Positions 1 through 9,184 of a stretch of DNA of 64,000 nt are shown piece by piece. Source of the stretch: Conexibacter sp. (GTDB lineage: Bacteria; Actinomycetota; Thermoleophilia; Solirubrobacterales; Solirubrobacteraceae); NCBI GenBank assembly GCA_025964325.1, contig JAOPZA010000081.1, positions 1 through 64,000 of the forward strand, in the 5' to 3' direction. The position numbers and the translations under genes were made by a program. Positions within the stretch are counted from its first letter, which is position 1; each line of letters begins with the position of its first letter. The notes beneath the pieces were generated by a model. It was not told where the DNA came from. It did no database searches and saw only the letters and a list, made by a program, of their open reading frames with translations.

Positions 1-2
1 CT

Positions 3-1508
3 CGCCGCCGGCTGCGGATCGCCGCGCGCGAGCGCGCTGCCGCCGCGGCCGCAGCGCTGACGCGCCCGGTCGCGCTGACCGTGCTGGCCGCGACGGCGGT
101 CGGGTTCACGCTGCGCGTGCTCGCGACGCGCGGCATCTGGCTCGACGAGGCGACGAGCATCCGCCAGGCCCACATGGGCTTCGGAGCGATGCTCGACGAC
201 CTCCGCTCGACCGACGTGCACCCGCCGCTGCACCACAGCGTGCTGTGGGTGACGGTCCGGCTCATCGGCTCGAGCGAGTTCGCCGTGCGCGTCCCGTCGC
301 TGATCGCAGGAACCGCGACGATCCCCGTCCTCTACCTCGCCGGGCGCGATCTGTGGGACCGTCGCGCCGGAGTCGTCGCCGCGCTCCTCGGCTCGGTCGC
401 TCCCTTCGCCGTCTGGTACTCGGACGAGGCGCGCATGTACGCGTTCTTCGTCCTGTTCGCGCTCGTCGCGGTGTGGGCGCAGGCGCGGGTGCTGCGCGAC
501 GGACGCCGGCGCGACTGGGCGATCTACGGCGTCGCGTCGCTGGCGCTGCTCTACGACCAGTACTTCTCGGTGCTCGTCGTGCTCGTCCAGCAGGCTGCCT
601 TCGTGGTCGCGATCCGCTCGCGCCGCCGCGACCGGGCTGCCGCCCGCGCGCTGCTGCGCGGCTGGCTCGCGACCGGCGTGCTGATGCTCGTCGCGCTCGC
701 GCCGCTGATGCCGTTCGCGCACGCGCAGTTCGCGGCGAACCAGGCCCAGGGACGTGGCTTCGACAGTCCCGCCCAGGCGGGCGCGGGCGCGGTCGCGGGA
801 GGGACGCACGCGCCGTCCGTCTACGGTGCGATCACGAACCTCATCTGGGCGGTGTGGGGATACCACTCGGACGCGACGATGGCCGCGCTGACGGCGCTGT
901 GGCCGGCGGCGATGCTGCTCGCGCTGCTGCTGCTCGGCCGCGAGCGCTCGCCGTCGACGCGGCTCGTCGTCGCGGTCGCGCTCGTGCCCGTCGCGGCGCT
1001 GTTCGCCGTCGGCATGGCGAAGCCCGCGCTGTTCGAGGTGCGCTACTTCGTCGCGGTCGTGCCGATGCTGCTGCTGCTGATCGCACGCGCGCTGACGAGC
1101 TGGGCGCGCAGCCGCGTCGCGGTCGCGCTGCTGACCGGCGCCTTCACCCTCTCGCTGCTCGGGGGTTTGGTCGACCAGCAGGTCAACGGCGCGAACCCGC
1201 GCCTCTACGACTTCCGTGGCGCGCTGGCGTCGGTCGAACGCCGCGCCGGCCCGCACGACGTCCTGATCTACGTGCCCTCGTATCTGACCGACGTCGTCCG
1301 CTACTACGCACCGAAGCTCCGCGCCCAGCCGATGGGCCGGGCGCTTCCCACCCACTCGCGCGGGCGCATCTTCGTGATGGGCAGCTTCCTCGCGATGCCG
1401 ACGTACGCCGGGCAGACGGGCGGCCTGATCGCCCAGCTCGGCCAGCATCACCGGCTGCTGCATCGCGAGACGCGCTCGCAGGTCCGCATCTGGGAGTTCA
1501 GCCGATGA
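3..1508 (+). CDS. GT39-like integral membrane glycosyltransferase, 5' partial
   Basis: This looks like a polyprenyl-phosphate-sugar-dependent membrane glycosyltransferase of the GT39/ArnT/PMT type, which transfers a sugar outside the cytoplasm. The N-terminal region has the acidic loop motif WLDEATS, the later WYSDEARMYAF motif typical of this family, and many hydrophobic segments. The frame is open to the left edge. The first start codon in the window (GTG at 81) already lies inside the first membrane segment, so the true start is probably upstream. The stop overlaps the next gene by ATGA, which indicates co-transcription with the cellulose-synthase-like gene. The family is clear; the sugar and acceptor are not. 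Confidence 0.8.
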   Translation, partial: RRRLRIAARERAAAAAAALTRPVALTVLAATAVGFTLRVLATRGIWLDEATSIRQAHMGFGAMLDDLRSTDVHPPLHHSVLWVTVRLIGSSEFAVRVPSLIAGTATIPVLYLAGRDLWDRRAGVVAALLGSVAPFAVWYSDEARMYAFFVLFALVAVWAQARVLRDGRRRDWAIYGVASLALLYDQYFSVLVVLVQQAAFVVAIRSRRRDRAAARALLRGWLATGVLMLVALAPLMPFAHAQFAANQAQGRGFDSPAQAGAGAVAGGTHAPSVYGAITNLIWAVWGYHSDATMAALTALWPAAMLLALLLLGRERSPSTRLVVAVALVPVAALFAVGMAKPALFEVRYFVAVVPMLLLLIARALTSWARSRVAVALLTGAFTLSLLGGLVDQQVNGANPRLYDFRGALASVERRAGPHDVLIYVPSYLTDVVRYYAPKLRAQPMGRALPTHSRGRIFVMGSFLAMPTYAGQTGGLIAQLGQHHRLLHRETRSQVRIWEFSR

Positions 1509-3067
1509 CCGATCCCCGTCTCGCCCCTCCGAGCTGGTCGGCGGCCCCGCCGAGACCGCGCCACCGTCGCCGCGTGCGGCTGCTGATCGCGGTCAGCCTC
1601 CCGCTCGTGCTGCTCTACTTCGCCTGGCTGCTCGAGCCGCAGCGGGTCGGCAACCCCGTCCTCTACGGGCTGCTCGTCGCGGTCGAGCTGTTCAACGTCG
1701 TGCAGGCGATCGGCTTCTGGTGGACCTGTGCGCGCGAGCGCGATCGGCGTCCGCGCGTGCACGACGGCCCCCTCCTCGACGTCGACGTGCTGATCCCGGT
1801 CTACGGCGAGCCGGTCGACGTCGTCGAGCCGACGGTGGCGGCCGCCGCGAGGCTGCGCGGCGCGCGCGTCCACGTCGCGCTGCTCGACGACGGCGGCAGC
1901 GACGCGATGCGCGCGCTCGCGGCGCGCCACGGCGCCGCCTACCTGCGGCGCGGACGCCGCAGCGGGGCGAAGGCCGGCAACGTCAACGACGCGCTCGCGA
2001 GGACGACGTCGCCGTTCGTCGTCGTGCTCGACTGCGACCACGTGCCGCGCCCTGAGCTGCTGGAGGCGACGCTCGGCCACCTCGACGACCCGCAGGTCGG
2101 CTTCGTGCAGACGCCGCAGCACTACGCGAACGCCGGCCGCGGCGGCGTCGCGGCCGCGGCCTGGAGTCAGCAGGCGCTCTTCTTCGGCGCGATCGCGCGC
2201 GGCAAGGACGGGCTCGACGCGATGTTCTGCTGCGGCACGAACGTCGTCTTCCGCCGTGCCGCCCTCGCGGACGCCGGCGGCTTCCCCGAGCGCTCGCTGA
2301 CGGAGGACTTCGAGCTCTCGCTGCGGCTGCACGAGCGCGGCTGGCGCTCGGTCTACCTGCCGCGCGTGCTGGCCGACGGCCTCGGGCCCGAGGACATGGC
2401 CGCCTACGTCGGCCAGCAGCAGCGCTGGGCGCGCGGCTGCCTCTCCGCGATCCCGTCGATCGTGCGCGCACGCCTGCCGTGGCGCGTGCGCCTGCAGTAC
2501 CTGCTCTCGAGCATGCACTTCCTCTCGGGCTGGACGCTGCTCGCGTACATCGCGTTCCCGGTGGTCCGCATCTTCACCGGCGCGCAGCCGCTCGCGGGCG
2601 CGACCGCCGACCAGTTCCTGCTGCACTTCGCCCCGTACTTCGGGGTGGCGCTGTGGACGGTCGCCGTAGCGGGCGCCGGGTCCTACAGCTTCGGCGCGTA
2701 CGCGCTCCAGACGGCGAGCGCTTGGATCCACGTGCACGCGTCGATCCTGACGCTGCTGCGACGTCGCGGCCGCTTCGTCGTGACGCCGAAGCAGGGAGCA
2801 GGTGGTCGCCAGCCGCGCGCGGTGGCGGTGCCGCTCGCGCTCGTCGCCGTGCTGCTCGGCGCGGCCGCGTACGGCCTCGCGCACGACCAGGGGCCCGCGA
2901 CGCTCAACAACGTCGCGTTCGCGGGCCTGCATGTGACCGTCCTGCTCGCGGGTGCGTGGCCGGCACTGCGGGGCGCCCCGGGCACGGCGGGCAGTGAGCG
3001 CGGGACGCCGTCCGCGGTCCGGCGTGCGCCGGCAGGGGTGCTGGCGGCCGAGGAGCAGCGTGCATGA
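1505..3067 (+). CDS. Cellulose-synthase-like family 2 glycosyltransferase
   Basis: A 520-aa processive GT2 enzyme expected to polymerise a beta-linked polysaccharide from a UDP-sugar at the membrane. Two N-terminal membrane segments are followed by the catalytic domain with LLDDGG, the DCD metal/UDP motif, TED, and QQQRW, the full D,D,D,Q(Q/R)xRW set of BcsA-type synthases. Several C-terminal membrane helices follow. There is no PilZ c-di-GMP domain after the last helices, unlike classical BcsA. The start is the ATG overlapping the upstream stop (ATGA). The ORF track extends far upstream in this frame, but that part is a shadow of the GT39 gene. A GH8 gene follows with another ATGA overlap. 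Confidence 0.88.
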   Translation: MTDPRLAPPSWSAAPPRPRHRRRVRLLIAVSLPLVLLYFAWLLEPQRVGNPVLYGLLVAVELFNVVQAIGFWWTCARERDRRPRVHDGPLLDVDVLIPVYGEPVDVVEPTVAAAARLRGARVHVALLDDGGSDAMRALAARHGAAYLRRGRRSGAKAGNVNDALARTTSPFVVVLDCDHVPRPELLEATLGHLDDPQVGFVQTPQHYANAGRGGVAAAAWSQQALFFGAIARGKDGLDAMFCCGTNVVFRRAALADAGGFPERSLTEDFELSLRLHERGWRSVYLPRVLADGLGPEDMAAYVGQQQRWARGCLSAIPSIVRARLPWRVRLQYLLSSMHFLSGWTLLAYIAFPVVRIFTGAQPLAGATADQFLLHFAPYFGVALWTVAVAGAGSYSFGAYALQTASAWIHVHASILTLLRRRGRFVVTPKQGAGGRQPRAVAVPLALVAVLLGAAAYGLAHDQGPATLNNVAFAGLHVTVLLAGAWPALRGAPGTAGSERGTPSAVRRAPAGVLAAEEQRA

Positions 3068-4206
3068 GCGGGCTGCCGCCCGACGAGCCCGCGGGCCGCG
3101 CGCGGGCGGCGCGGAGGCGGCCGGCGCTCGTGCTGCTGCTGCTGGCGGTGACGGCGTCGCTCGCGGTCGGGCTGCTCGCCGCGCGCGGTGGCGGGTCCGG
3201 CGTCCCGGCCCCGGTGCGCGACGCCGCGATGCGGTTCCTGACGCGCTACGAGCTGCCGAGCGGCCGCGTCGTGCGCTCCGACCAGGGCGGCGACAGCGTC
3301 AGCGAGGGACAGGCGTACGCGCTGCTCCTGAGCGCCGCGATCGGGGACCGCTCGCGCTTCGCGGCCGCCTGGAGCTGGACCCGCGCGCACTTGCAACGTG
3401 GCGACGGAACGCTCGCGTGGCGCTGGGCGGGGCCGGCCGACGATCGCCGCGCCGGCCCCGCCGCCGACGCCGACCTCGACGCCGCGCGGGCGCTCGCGGT
3501 CGCCGCCGTGCGCTTCCGCGCTCCGCGCTACGCGGCGGCGGCGCGGCGGATCGCGCGCGGCGTGCTCGCGCACGAGACCGCGCGCGTCGGCGGGCGGCTC
3601 GTGCTCGTCGCCGGCGCATGGGCGCGGGCGCGGGGCGTGATCGACCCGAGCTACTTCGCGCCGCGCACCTACGACATCCTGTTCGCGCTCGACCGCGACC
3701 CGCGCTGGCGCGAGCTGCGCAGCTCCAGCGCGGCGCTGACCGATCGCCTGACCGCGACGGGCTCGCGGCTCGCGCCCGACTGGGCGACGGCCTCTTCCGG
3801 CGGCGTGAGCGCGACGGGCGCCGGCGGAGCCGGGGAGGCGCTCTCGGGCTATGACGCGGCGCGTCTCCCGGTCCGCTTCGCGGAGGCCTGCGAGTCGTCG
3901 CTGCGGGGGCTCGCGGCGCGGCCGTGGCCGCTGCTGCACGCCGAGGCGACCGCGCGCGGCGGACTCGTCGCCGCCGTTCACGGGCTCGACGGCGCGGTGC
4001 GCTCGCAAGGCTCGCATCCCGTCGCGCTCGTCGGGGCGGCGGCGGCCGCGCAGGCCGCCGGCGACCGGGGCGCGAGCGGGCGGCTGCTGGCGCGCGCCGA
4101 CGCGCTCGAGCGCCGTGCGCCGAGCTACTACGGTGCGGCCTGGGCGGCGCTCGGCCGCACGCTGCTGACGACCTCGCTGGTGGGCGGCTGCGCGGCGCCG
4201 GCCTAA
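3064..4206 (+). CDS. Glycoside hydrolase family 8 (cellulase/BcsZ-like)
   Basis: A 380-aa predicted secreted or membrane-anchored endo-beta-glucanase of family GH8. An Arg-rich N-terminus and one hydrophobic segment (about residues 20-40) form a signal anchor. The catalytic core shows SEGQAYALLL (the proton-donor Glu at about residue 81) and DADLDAARAL (the GH8 Asp region, about 135-139). GH8 enzymes accompany cellulose synthases and trim or edit the nascent polymer, which fits its position directly after the GT2 gene with an ATGA overlap. The stop codon overlaps that of the convergent MFS gene by 4 bp. It could also act on another beta-glucan. Confidence 0.85.
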   Translation: MSGLPPDEPAGRARAARRRPALVLLLLAVTASLAVGLLAARGGGSGVPAPVRDAAMRFLTRYELPSGRVVRSDQGGDSVSEGQAYALLLSAAIGDRSRFAAAWSWTRAHLQRGDGTLAWRWAGPADDRRAGPAADADLDAARALAVAAVRFRAPRYAAAARRIARGVLAHETARVGGRLVLVAGAWARARGVIDPSYFAPRTYDILFALDRDPRWRELRSSSAALTDRLTATGSRLAPDWATASSGGVSATGAGGAGEALSGYDAARLPVRFAEACESSLRGLAARPWPLLHAEATARGGLVAAVHGLDGAVRSQGSHPVALVGAAAAAQAAGDRGASGRLLARADALERRAPSYYGAAWAALGRTLLTTSLVGGCAAPA

Positions 4207-5807
4207 GCCGGGATCCCGCCCGTCCGCTGCGCGGCGTCGAGCGGCTGCCCGACGAGCTGGCCGCCCGAGCAGTCCTCGGCGTGCACGGCGCGCGACGTCG
4301 GCGTCCGGCGCGGATCCTGGATGCCGACGAGCCCGAGCACGCCCCCGACCGCGACCAGCGCGGCGGCGATTCCGATGCCCGCGCGGAAGGCGCTGGTCGA
4401 GGCCTGCTCGCTCGCGCGCGTGAGCGCCGCCCGCTGCGCCGGCGGCACGCCGGTCAGCTGGACGACCCCGAGCGTCCGCTTCTTCGCCGCCGCGACGGCG
4501 GCCTGCGAGCGCGCGTCGAGGCGCCGTCCCGCGAGGTTGGCGTCGAGCGTGCTCGTGAACTGCCCAGCCACGATGGCGCCGATCGCCGCTGTCGCGAGCA
4601 GGCTCGCGACGCGCGCGATCGCGTTGTTGGTCGCGGAGGCGATCCCGGCGTTGCGCTCGTCGGCGCCGGCGAGCACGGTCGCCGTCAGCGGCGCGACCGT
4701 CATCGAGAGGCCGAGCGAGAACAGCATCAGCCCCGGCAGCAGGTCGGTGAGGAAGCTCAGGTGCGCGTGGACTCGCAGGGCCAGCAGCAGCAGGCCGGCC
4801 GCCGCGAGGAGCGGGCCGACGCCCATCAGCAGGCGCGGCCCGATGCGGTCGGCGAGCGCGCCGAAGCGCTTCGACAGCAGGAACATGACGGCCGTCGTCG
4901 GCAGCGTCGCCGCGCCGCTCTGGAGCGCGCTGTAGCCCGCCACCTGCTGCAGGAAGAGCACGAGGAAGAAGAAGACGACGCCGAGCCCTGCGTACATCGT
5001 GAACGTCTCGAGGTTGCCGACCGCGAAGTTGCGGCGGGAGAAGAGCGAGAGCGGCAGCATCGGGTCGCGGTGGCGCGACTCCCAGAGGAGGAACGCGGCG
5101 AACAGCGCGAGCCCGGCGAGCCCCGGCACCACGACGCCGGGGGCGGTCCAGCCGAGGCGCGGCTGCTCGATCAGCGCGTAGGTCGGGCCGGCGAGCCCGA
5201 GCGCCGCGAGGATCGCGCCGACGACGTCGAGCCGGGGGCGAGCCGTCTCGCGTGCGGTCACGGGGATCTTCGTCGAGAAGGCGAGCGTGACGAGGACGAA
5301 CGGGACGTTGAGCGCGAAGATCCAGCGCCACGAGGCGGAGTCGATGATCTGGCCGCCGGCGAGCGGCCCGATCACCGTCGCGATGCCCGACCACGCCGTC
5401 CACGAGCCGATCGCAGCGCCGCGCTCGGAGGGCGGGAAGGTGCCGATGATGATCGCGAGCGCCGCCGGCGTCAGCAGCGCGCCGAAGACGCCCTGCAGCG
5501 CGCGGGCGACGATCAGCGCCTCGATCGTCGGCGCCAGCGCGCACGCGAGCGAGACGACGCCGAAGCCGGCGACGCCGATGCGGAAGATCCGCCGCTCGCC
5601 GAACAGGTCGGCGAGCGAGCCGCCCAGCAGGATCAGCGCGCCGAGCATCAGCAGATAGCTGTTGCTGACCCACTGCTGGCCGGCGAGGCCGCCGCCGAGG
5701 TCGCGCTCGATCGCGGGCAGGGCGACGTTGACGACGGTTGCGTCGATCCCCACGACGAACGAGCCCAGGATCGCCGCGATCAGCGTCAGTCGCTTGGCGG
5801 TGCTCAT
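4203..5807 (-). CDS. MFS drug/efflux transporter, DHA2 (EmrB/QacA) type
   Basis: A 534-aa major facilitator with about 14 predicted helices, expected to export small molecules by proton antiport. The N-terminus has the DHA2-type helix 1 signature GIDATVVNVALPAIERDL, and the helix 2-3 loop carries LADLFGERR. I chose ATG 5807 over the longer ORF-track start because helix 1 follows it directly and a TAACGT box sits 8 nt upstream on the minus strand, fitting a leaderless promoter. The extra N-terminal residues in the track are a shadow of the divergent gene. It shares a 40-bp intergenic space with the DsbA-like gene at 5848. No regulator gene is adjacent. Confidence 0.88.
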   Translation of the reverse strand: MSTAKRLTLIAAILGSFVVGIDATVVNVALPAIERDLGGGLAGQQWVSNSYLLMLGALILLGGSLADLFGERRIFRIGVAGFGVVSLACALAPTIEALIVARALQGVFGALLTPAALAIIIGTFPPSERGAAIGSWTAWSGIATVIGPLAGGQIIDSASWRWIFALNVPFVLVTLAFSTKIPVTARETARPRLDVVGAILAALGLAGPTYALIEQPRLGWTAPGVVVPGLAGLALFAAFLLWESRHRDPMLPLSLFSRRNFAVGNLETFTMYAGLGVVFFFLVLFLQQVAGYSALQSGAATLPTTAVMFLLSKRFGALADRIGPRLLMGVGPLLAAAGLLLLALRVHAHLSFLTDLLPGLMLFSLGLSMTVAPLTATVLAGADERNAGIASATNNAIARVASLLATAAIGAIVAGQFTSTLDANLAGRRLDARSQAAVAAAKKRTLGVVQLTGVPPAQRAALTRASEQASTSAFRAGIGIAAALVAVGGVLGLVGIQDPRRTPTSRAVHAEDCSGGQLVGQPLDAAQRTGGIPA

Positions 5808-5847
5808 CGCAGGCGACGTTAACGGGCGGGGCGGGGATACTCCAGCG

Positions 5848-6399
5848 ATGGCTTCGACGCTGACCCAGCCGTTCGACCGCGATCGCGACCATTGGCGCGG
5901 TGGCGCCGCGCCCGCCGTGACGCTGCTGATGTACGGCGACTTCCAATGCCCGTACACGCGCGCGGCCCAGCGGCGCCTCGGCCCGCTGCAGGAGCGCTTC
6001 GGCGACTCGCTGCGCGTCGCCTTCCGCCACTTCCCGCTGACGGAGCTGCACCCGCGCGCGCTGGCGGCCGCGATCTTCGCCGAGGCGGCCGCCGAGCAGG
6101 GCCGCTTCTGGGAGCTGTACGACGTGCTCTTCGCCAATCAGGAGGCGCTCGAGCCCGACGACCTGCTCGGCTACGCGCGAGCGCTCGGCGTCGACTTCGG
6201 CCGCGCCGACGAGGAGGCGATCCTGCGCCGCATCCAGGCGGACGTCGAGAGCGGCCTCGCGAGCGGCGTGCGCGGCACCCCGGCGATCTTCCTCGACGCG
6301 GTCGAGCTCGACGGCGGCCACGACACCGCGTCGCTGAGAGTGGCGCTCGAGGCGGCCGGCGCGGTCGCGCGCGAGGCGCCGGGCGAGACCGGGCGCTAG
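5848..6399 (+). CDS. DsbA-family thioredoxin-fold protein with a CPYT site
   Basis: A 183-aa thioredoxin-fold protein of the DsbA/Thioredoxin_4 group (as found fused to some NhaA antiporters). The active-site position reads FQCPYT, so the usual CxxC is CxxT and I see no second cysteine in the protein. A cis-proline region (GVRGTPAIFLDAVELDG) is present. No signal peptide is visible, so it is probably cytoplasmic. A single cysteine argues against disulfide formation and for thiol transfer, isomerase or binding roles. GATACT lies 6 nt before the ATG, consistent with leaderless transcription. The ORF track begins further upstream, but that segment overlaps the divergent MFS gene. Confidence 0.82.
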   Translation: MASTLTQPFDRDRDHWRGGAAPAVTLLMYGDFQCPYTRAAQRRLGPLQERFGDSLRVAFRHFPLTELHPRALAAAIFAEAAAEQGRFWELYDVLFANQEALEPDDLLGYARALGVDFGRADEEAILRRIQADVESGLASGVRGTPAIFLDAVELDGGHDTASLRVALEAAGAVAREAPGETGR

Positions 6400-6429
6400 T
6401 GATCGGGCGGCGAGGGTAGCCTCGCCGGC

Positions 6430-7458
6430 ATGACCTCCTACCGCACCCTCGGCCGTACCGGCATGAACGTGAGCCCGCTGTGCCTCGGCACGATGATGTT
6501 CGGGCGCTGGGGCAACCCGGACCACGACGACTCGATCCGCATCATCCACCGCGCGCTCGACGCGGGCATCAACTTCCTCGACACGGCCGACGTCTACTCC
6601 GGCGGTGAGTCGGAGGAGATCGTCGGCAAGGCGCTGGCGGGCGGGCGCCGCGAGCACGTGATCCTGGCGACGAAGTTCCACGGCAGAATGGGCGAGGATC
6701 CCAACCAGCGCGGCAACTCGCGCCGCTGGATCACGCAGGAGGTCGAGAACAGCCTGCGCCGGCTTCGCACCGACTGGATCGACCTCTACCAGGCGCATCG
6801 TCCGGACGAGGACACCGACGTCGACGAGACGCTCGGCGCGCTGAGCGACCTCCAGCGCCAGGGCAAGATCCGCGCCTTCGGCAGCTCGACGTTCCCCGCG
6901 CACGCCATCGTGGAGGCGCAGTGGGTGGCGCAGCGGCGCGGCCGCGAGCGCTTCGTGACCGAGCAGCCGCCGTACTCGCTGCTGGTGCGCGGCATCGAGT
7001 CCGACGTGCTGCCCGTCGCCCAGCAGTACGGGCTCGGCGTGATCCCGTGGAGCCCGCTCGCCGGTGGCTGGCTCAGCGGCCGCTACCGCAAGGGCCAGGA
7101 GGCGCCCGGCTCGACCCGCGCCGCGCGCATTCCCGGCCGCTACGACCTCTCGCTGCCGGAGAACCAGGAGAAGCTCGACGCGGCCGACGCGCTCGCGGCG
7201 TTGGCCGAGGAGCACGGCCTGACGCTGATCCAGCTCGCGATCGCCTTCGTGCTGAACCACCCGGCCGTCAGCTCCGCGATCATCGGACCGCGGACGATGG
7301 ACCAGCTCGAGAGCCAGCTCGGCGCCGACGAGGTCGTGCTGAGCGACGAGCTGCTCGACCGCATCGACGAGATCGTCCCGCCCGGGAGGAACTTCGCGAC
7401 CGCCGACGCGGGCTGGACGCCGCCCGCGCTGGCGGACCCGGCGCTGCGGCGCCGCTGA
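6430..7458 (+). CDS. Aldo/keto reductase
   Basis: A 342-aa NADPH-dependent aldo/keto reductase that should reduce aldehydes or ketones to alcohols. The catalytic tetrad is visible: Asp and Tyr in FLDTADVYS, Lys in ILATKFHGRM and His in LYQAHRPDEDTD. The C-terminal NADP-binding region includes AIIGPRTMDQLESQL. It belongs to the YajO/Tas/Kv-beta-like branch (LGRTGMNVSPLCLGTMMFG). TAGCCT ends 7 nt before the ATG, fitting a leaderless promoter. It is a single-gene unit convergent with the antiporter gene 16 bp downstream. The substrate is unknown. Confidence 0.9.
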   Translation: MTSYRTLGRTGMNVSPLCLGTMMFGRWGNPDHDDSIRIIHRALDAGINFLDTADVYSGGESEEIVGKALAGGRREHVILATKFHGRMGEDPNQRGNSRRWITQEVENSLRRLRTDWIDLYQAHRPDEDTDVDETLGALSDLQRQGKIRAFGSSTFPAHAIVEAQWVAQRRGRERFVTEQPPYSLLVRGIESDVLPVAQQYGLGVIPWSPLAGGWLSGRYRKGQEAPGSTRAARIPGRYDLSLPENQEKLDAADALAALAEEHGLTLIQLAIAFVLNHPAVSSAIIGPRTMDQLESQLGADEVVLSDELLDRIDEIVPPGRNFATADAGWTPPALADPALRRR

Positions 7459-7474
7459 GCGCGGCGGCGAGGAC

Positions 7475-9088
7475 TCACCGCCGCCGCAAACGCGTCTCCT
7501 CGAGGTCGAGCTCGCGCTCGAGCTCGCGCACGCCCTCGAGCGGGACGCGGCCGTCGTCGCGCAGCTTCGTCAGCTGATCGCGCTCGGCCCGCACGAGCGC
7601 GTGGCGCAGCTGGCGCTCGGCGCTCGGCTCTGACTCCGGCACGCCCCCGTCGGCGTCGAGCCGCTCCTCGAGCCGGTTGATGCGCGTCTCGTAGCTCTCG
7701 CGCAGCCGCGCGAGCGAGCGCTCGGACAGCTCGTCGTGGCTGTCCTCCCGGCCGCCGCCGTGCTCGCGCGCGACCTCCTCCAGCTTCGCCAGCGCGGCGT
7801 GCGCCAGCTCGAGCCGCGCCTCCGTCTCCTGGCGGCGGCGCTCCGCGCCCTCGACGAGGCCGAGCCGGCGGACCAGCTGCGAGAGCGTCAGTCCCGGCAG
7901 CACGAGCGTGCCGAGGATCGTCGTGAAGGTGAGGAAGATCAGCAGCGAGCGCTCGCCGGCCGGCAGCCCCTGCCGGCCGATCGGCAGCGCCAGCGCGGCC
8001 GCAAGCGAGACCGCGCCGCGCATCCCGCTCCAGCCGAGCACGAGCTGCTCGCGCCACGGATGCGGCAGCGGCTCGCTGCGCTGCCAGCGTCTCAGCAGCG
8101 TGTCGATCAGCCGCGGGACGGTGAACATCCACGCCATCCGCAGGCCGATCACGACCGCCACGACGGCCGCCGCCTGGCCGATCAGCCCGAGCGTGGAGGC
8201 GCTGCCGGCGACGCCCTCGACGATCCGCCGCACCTCGAGCCCGACGAGCAGGAAGAGGATCGAGTTGAAGAGGAAGACGAGCACGTCCCAGAAGGCGAAC
8301 GCCTGCAGCCGCGTCTCCGGCAGCAGCACGTCGCCGGAGCGGCTGCCGACCACGAGCCCGGCGGTGACCGCCGCCAGCACGCCGGAGAGGCCGGCCTCGT
8401 TGGCGGCGATGTAGGCCGCGTACGCGGTCAGCAGCGACAGGGTGATCTCGATGTTCGTCGCCTCGACGCGCTTGCGCGCCTGCGTCGAGAGCCAGCCGAC
8501 GACGGCGCCGATCGCCACTCCGCCGGCGGCCGTCAGGACGAACTTCGCCAGCGCGTGGCCGACGCTCAGGCTCGCGCCGGCCGCGAGGCTGGCGAGGATC
8601 ACCTGGTAGGCGGTCAGCGCGGTCGCGTCGTTGACGAGCGACTCGCCCTCCAGCACGGTCTGGATCCGCTCGGAGGCGCCGAGCCGCCGCACGACGGACG
8701 TCGCCGCGAGCGGGTCGGTCGGCCCGACGATCGCGCCCAGCAGGAAGGACGGCGCCCAGCCGAGGCCGGCGACGGCGTGCACGACGACGGCGACGCCGGC
8801 CATCGTGAACAGCACGAGCCCGACCGCCAGCAGCGCGATCGGGCGCGCGTGCTCGCGCAGGTCCTCGTTCGGGGCGAAGAAGGCGGCCGAGTACAGCAGC
8901 GGCGGCAGGAAGACCAGGAAGATGACGTCCGGGTCGAGGTGCGGCGACGGGATCCCGGGGATCAGGCCGAGGGCGACGCCGCCGAGCACGAGCACGATCG
9001 GGTACGCGAGGTTGACCGCCCGCGCGAAGCCCGCCAGCACCGCGATCGCGAGCAGCAGGACCAGCAGCAGTGTCACATCGGGCACCAT
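7475..9088 (-). CDS. CPA1-family Na+/H+ antiporter
   Basis: A 537-aa monovalent cation/proton antiporter of the CPA1 (NhaP-like) family. The first roughly 400 residues are membrane helices, including FLPPLLYSAAFF near helix 3 and the family signature GPTDPLAATSV with its acidic transport residue, followed by EGESLVNDATAL. The C-terminal 130 residues form a charged cytosolic tail (RLEERLDADGG, ELEREL) that looks coiled-coil and may sense pH or ions. A GGGAGG sequence abuts the ATG and a TAGATC box lies 9 nt upstream. It is last in a minus-strand group with the aldo/keto reductase and VOC genes, but the 97-bp gap allows its own promoter. Confidence 0.9.
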   Translation of the reverse strand: MVPDVTLLLVLLLAIAVLAGFARAVNLAYPIVLVLGGVALGLIPGIPSPHLDPDVIFLVFLPPLLYSAAFFAPNEDLREHARPIALLAVGLVLFTMAGVAVVVHAVAGLGWAPSFLLGAIVGPTDPLAATSVVRRLGASERIQTVLEGESLVNDATALTAYQVILASLAAGASLSVGHALAKFVLTAAGGVAIGAVVGWLSTQARKRVEATNIEITLSLLTAYAAYIAANEAGLSGVLAAVTAGLVVGSRSGDVLLPETRLQAFAFWDVLVFLFNSILFLLVGLEVRRIVEGVAGSASTLGLIGQAAAVVAVVIGLRMAWMFTVPRLIDTLLRRWQRSEPLPHPWREQLVLGWSGMRGAVSLAAALALPIGRQGLPAGERSLLIFLTFTTILGTLVLPGLTLSQLVRRLGLVEGAERRRQETEARLELAHAALAKLEEVAREHGGGREDSHDELSERSLARLRESYETRINRLEERLDADGGVPESEPSAERQLRHALVRAERDQLTKLRDDGRVPLEGVRELERELDLEETRLRRR

Positions 9089-9184
9089 CCTCCCGGGGAT
9101 CTACCCGGCGGCCCGGCCGGCGAGCCGCCGCCTGCCGCGCCGCCCGCCGGAGCGCGGGGACGCCGGCGGTGGCGGCGGCAGCAG

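Noticed and set aside
2683-7260. A 1525-aa minus-strand ORF, and similar long ORFs (7140-10289, 13021-15546, 16446-19385, 29325-32333)
   Set aside because: They are antisense or frame-shifted shadows in GC-rich coding DNA, rich in Arg/Ala/Gly, and each overlaps recognisable genes.
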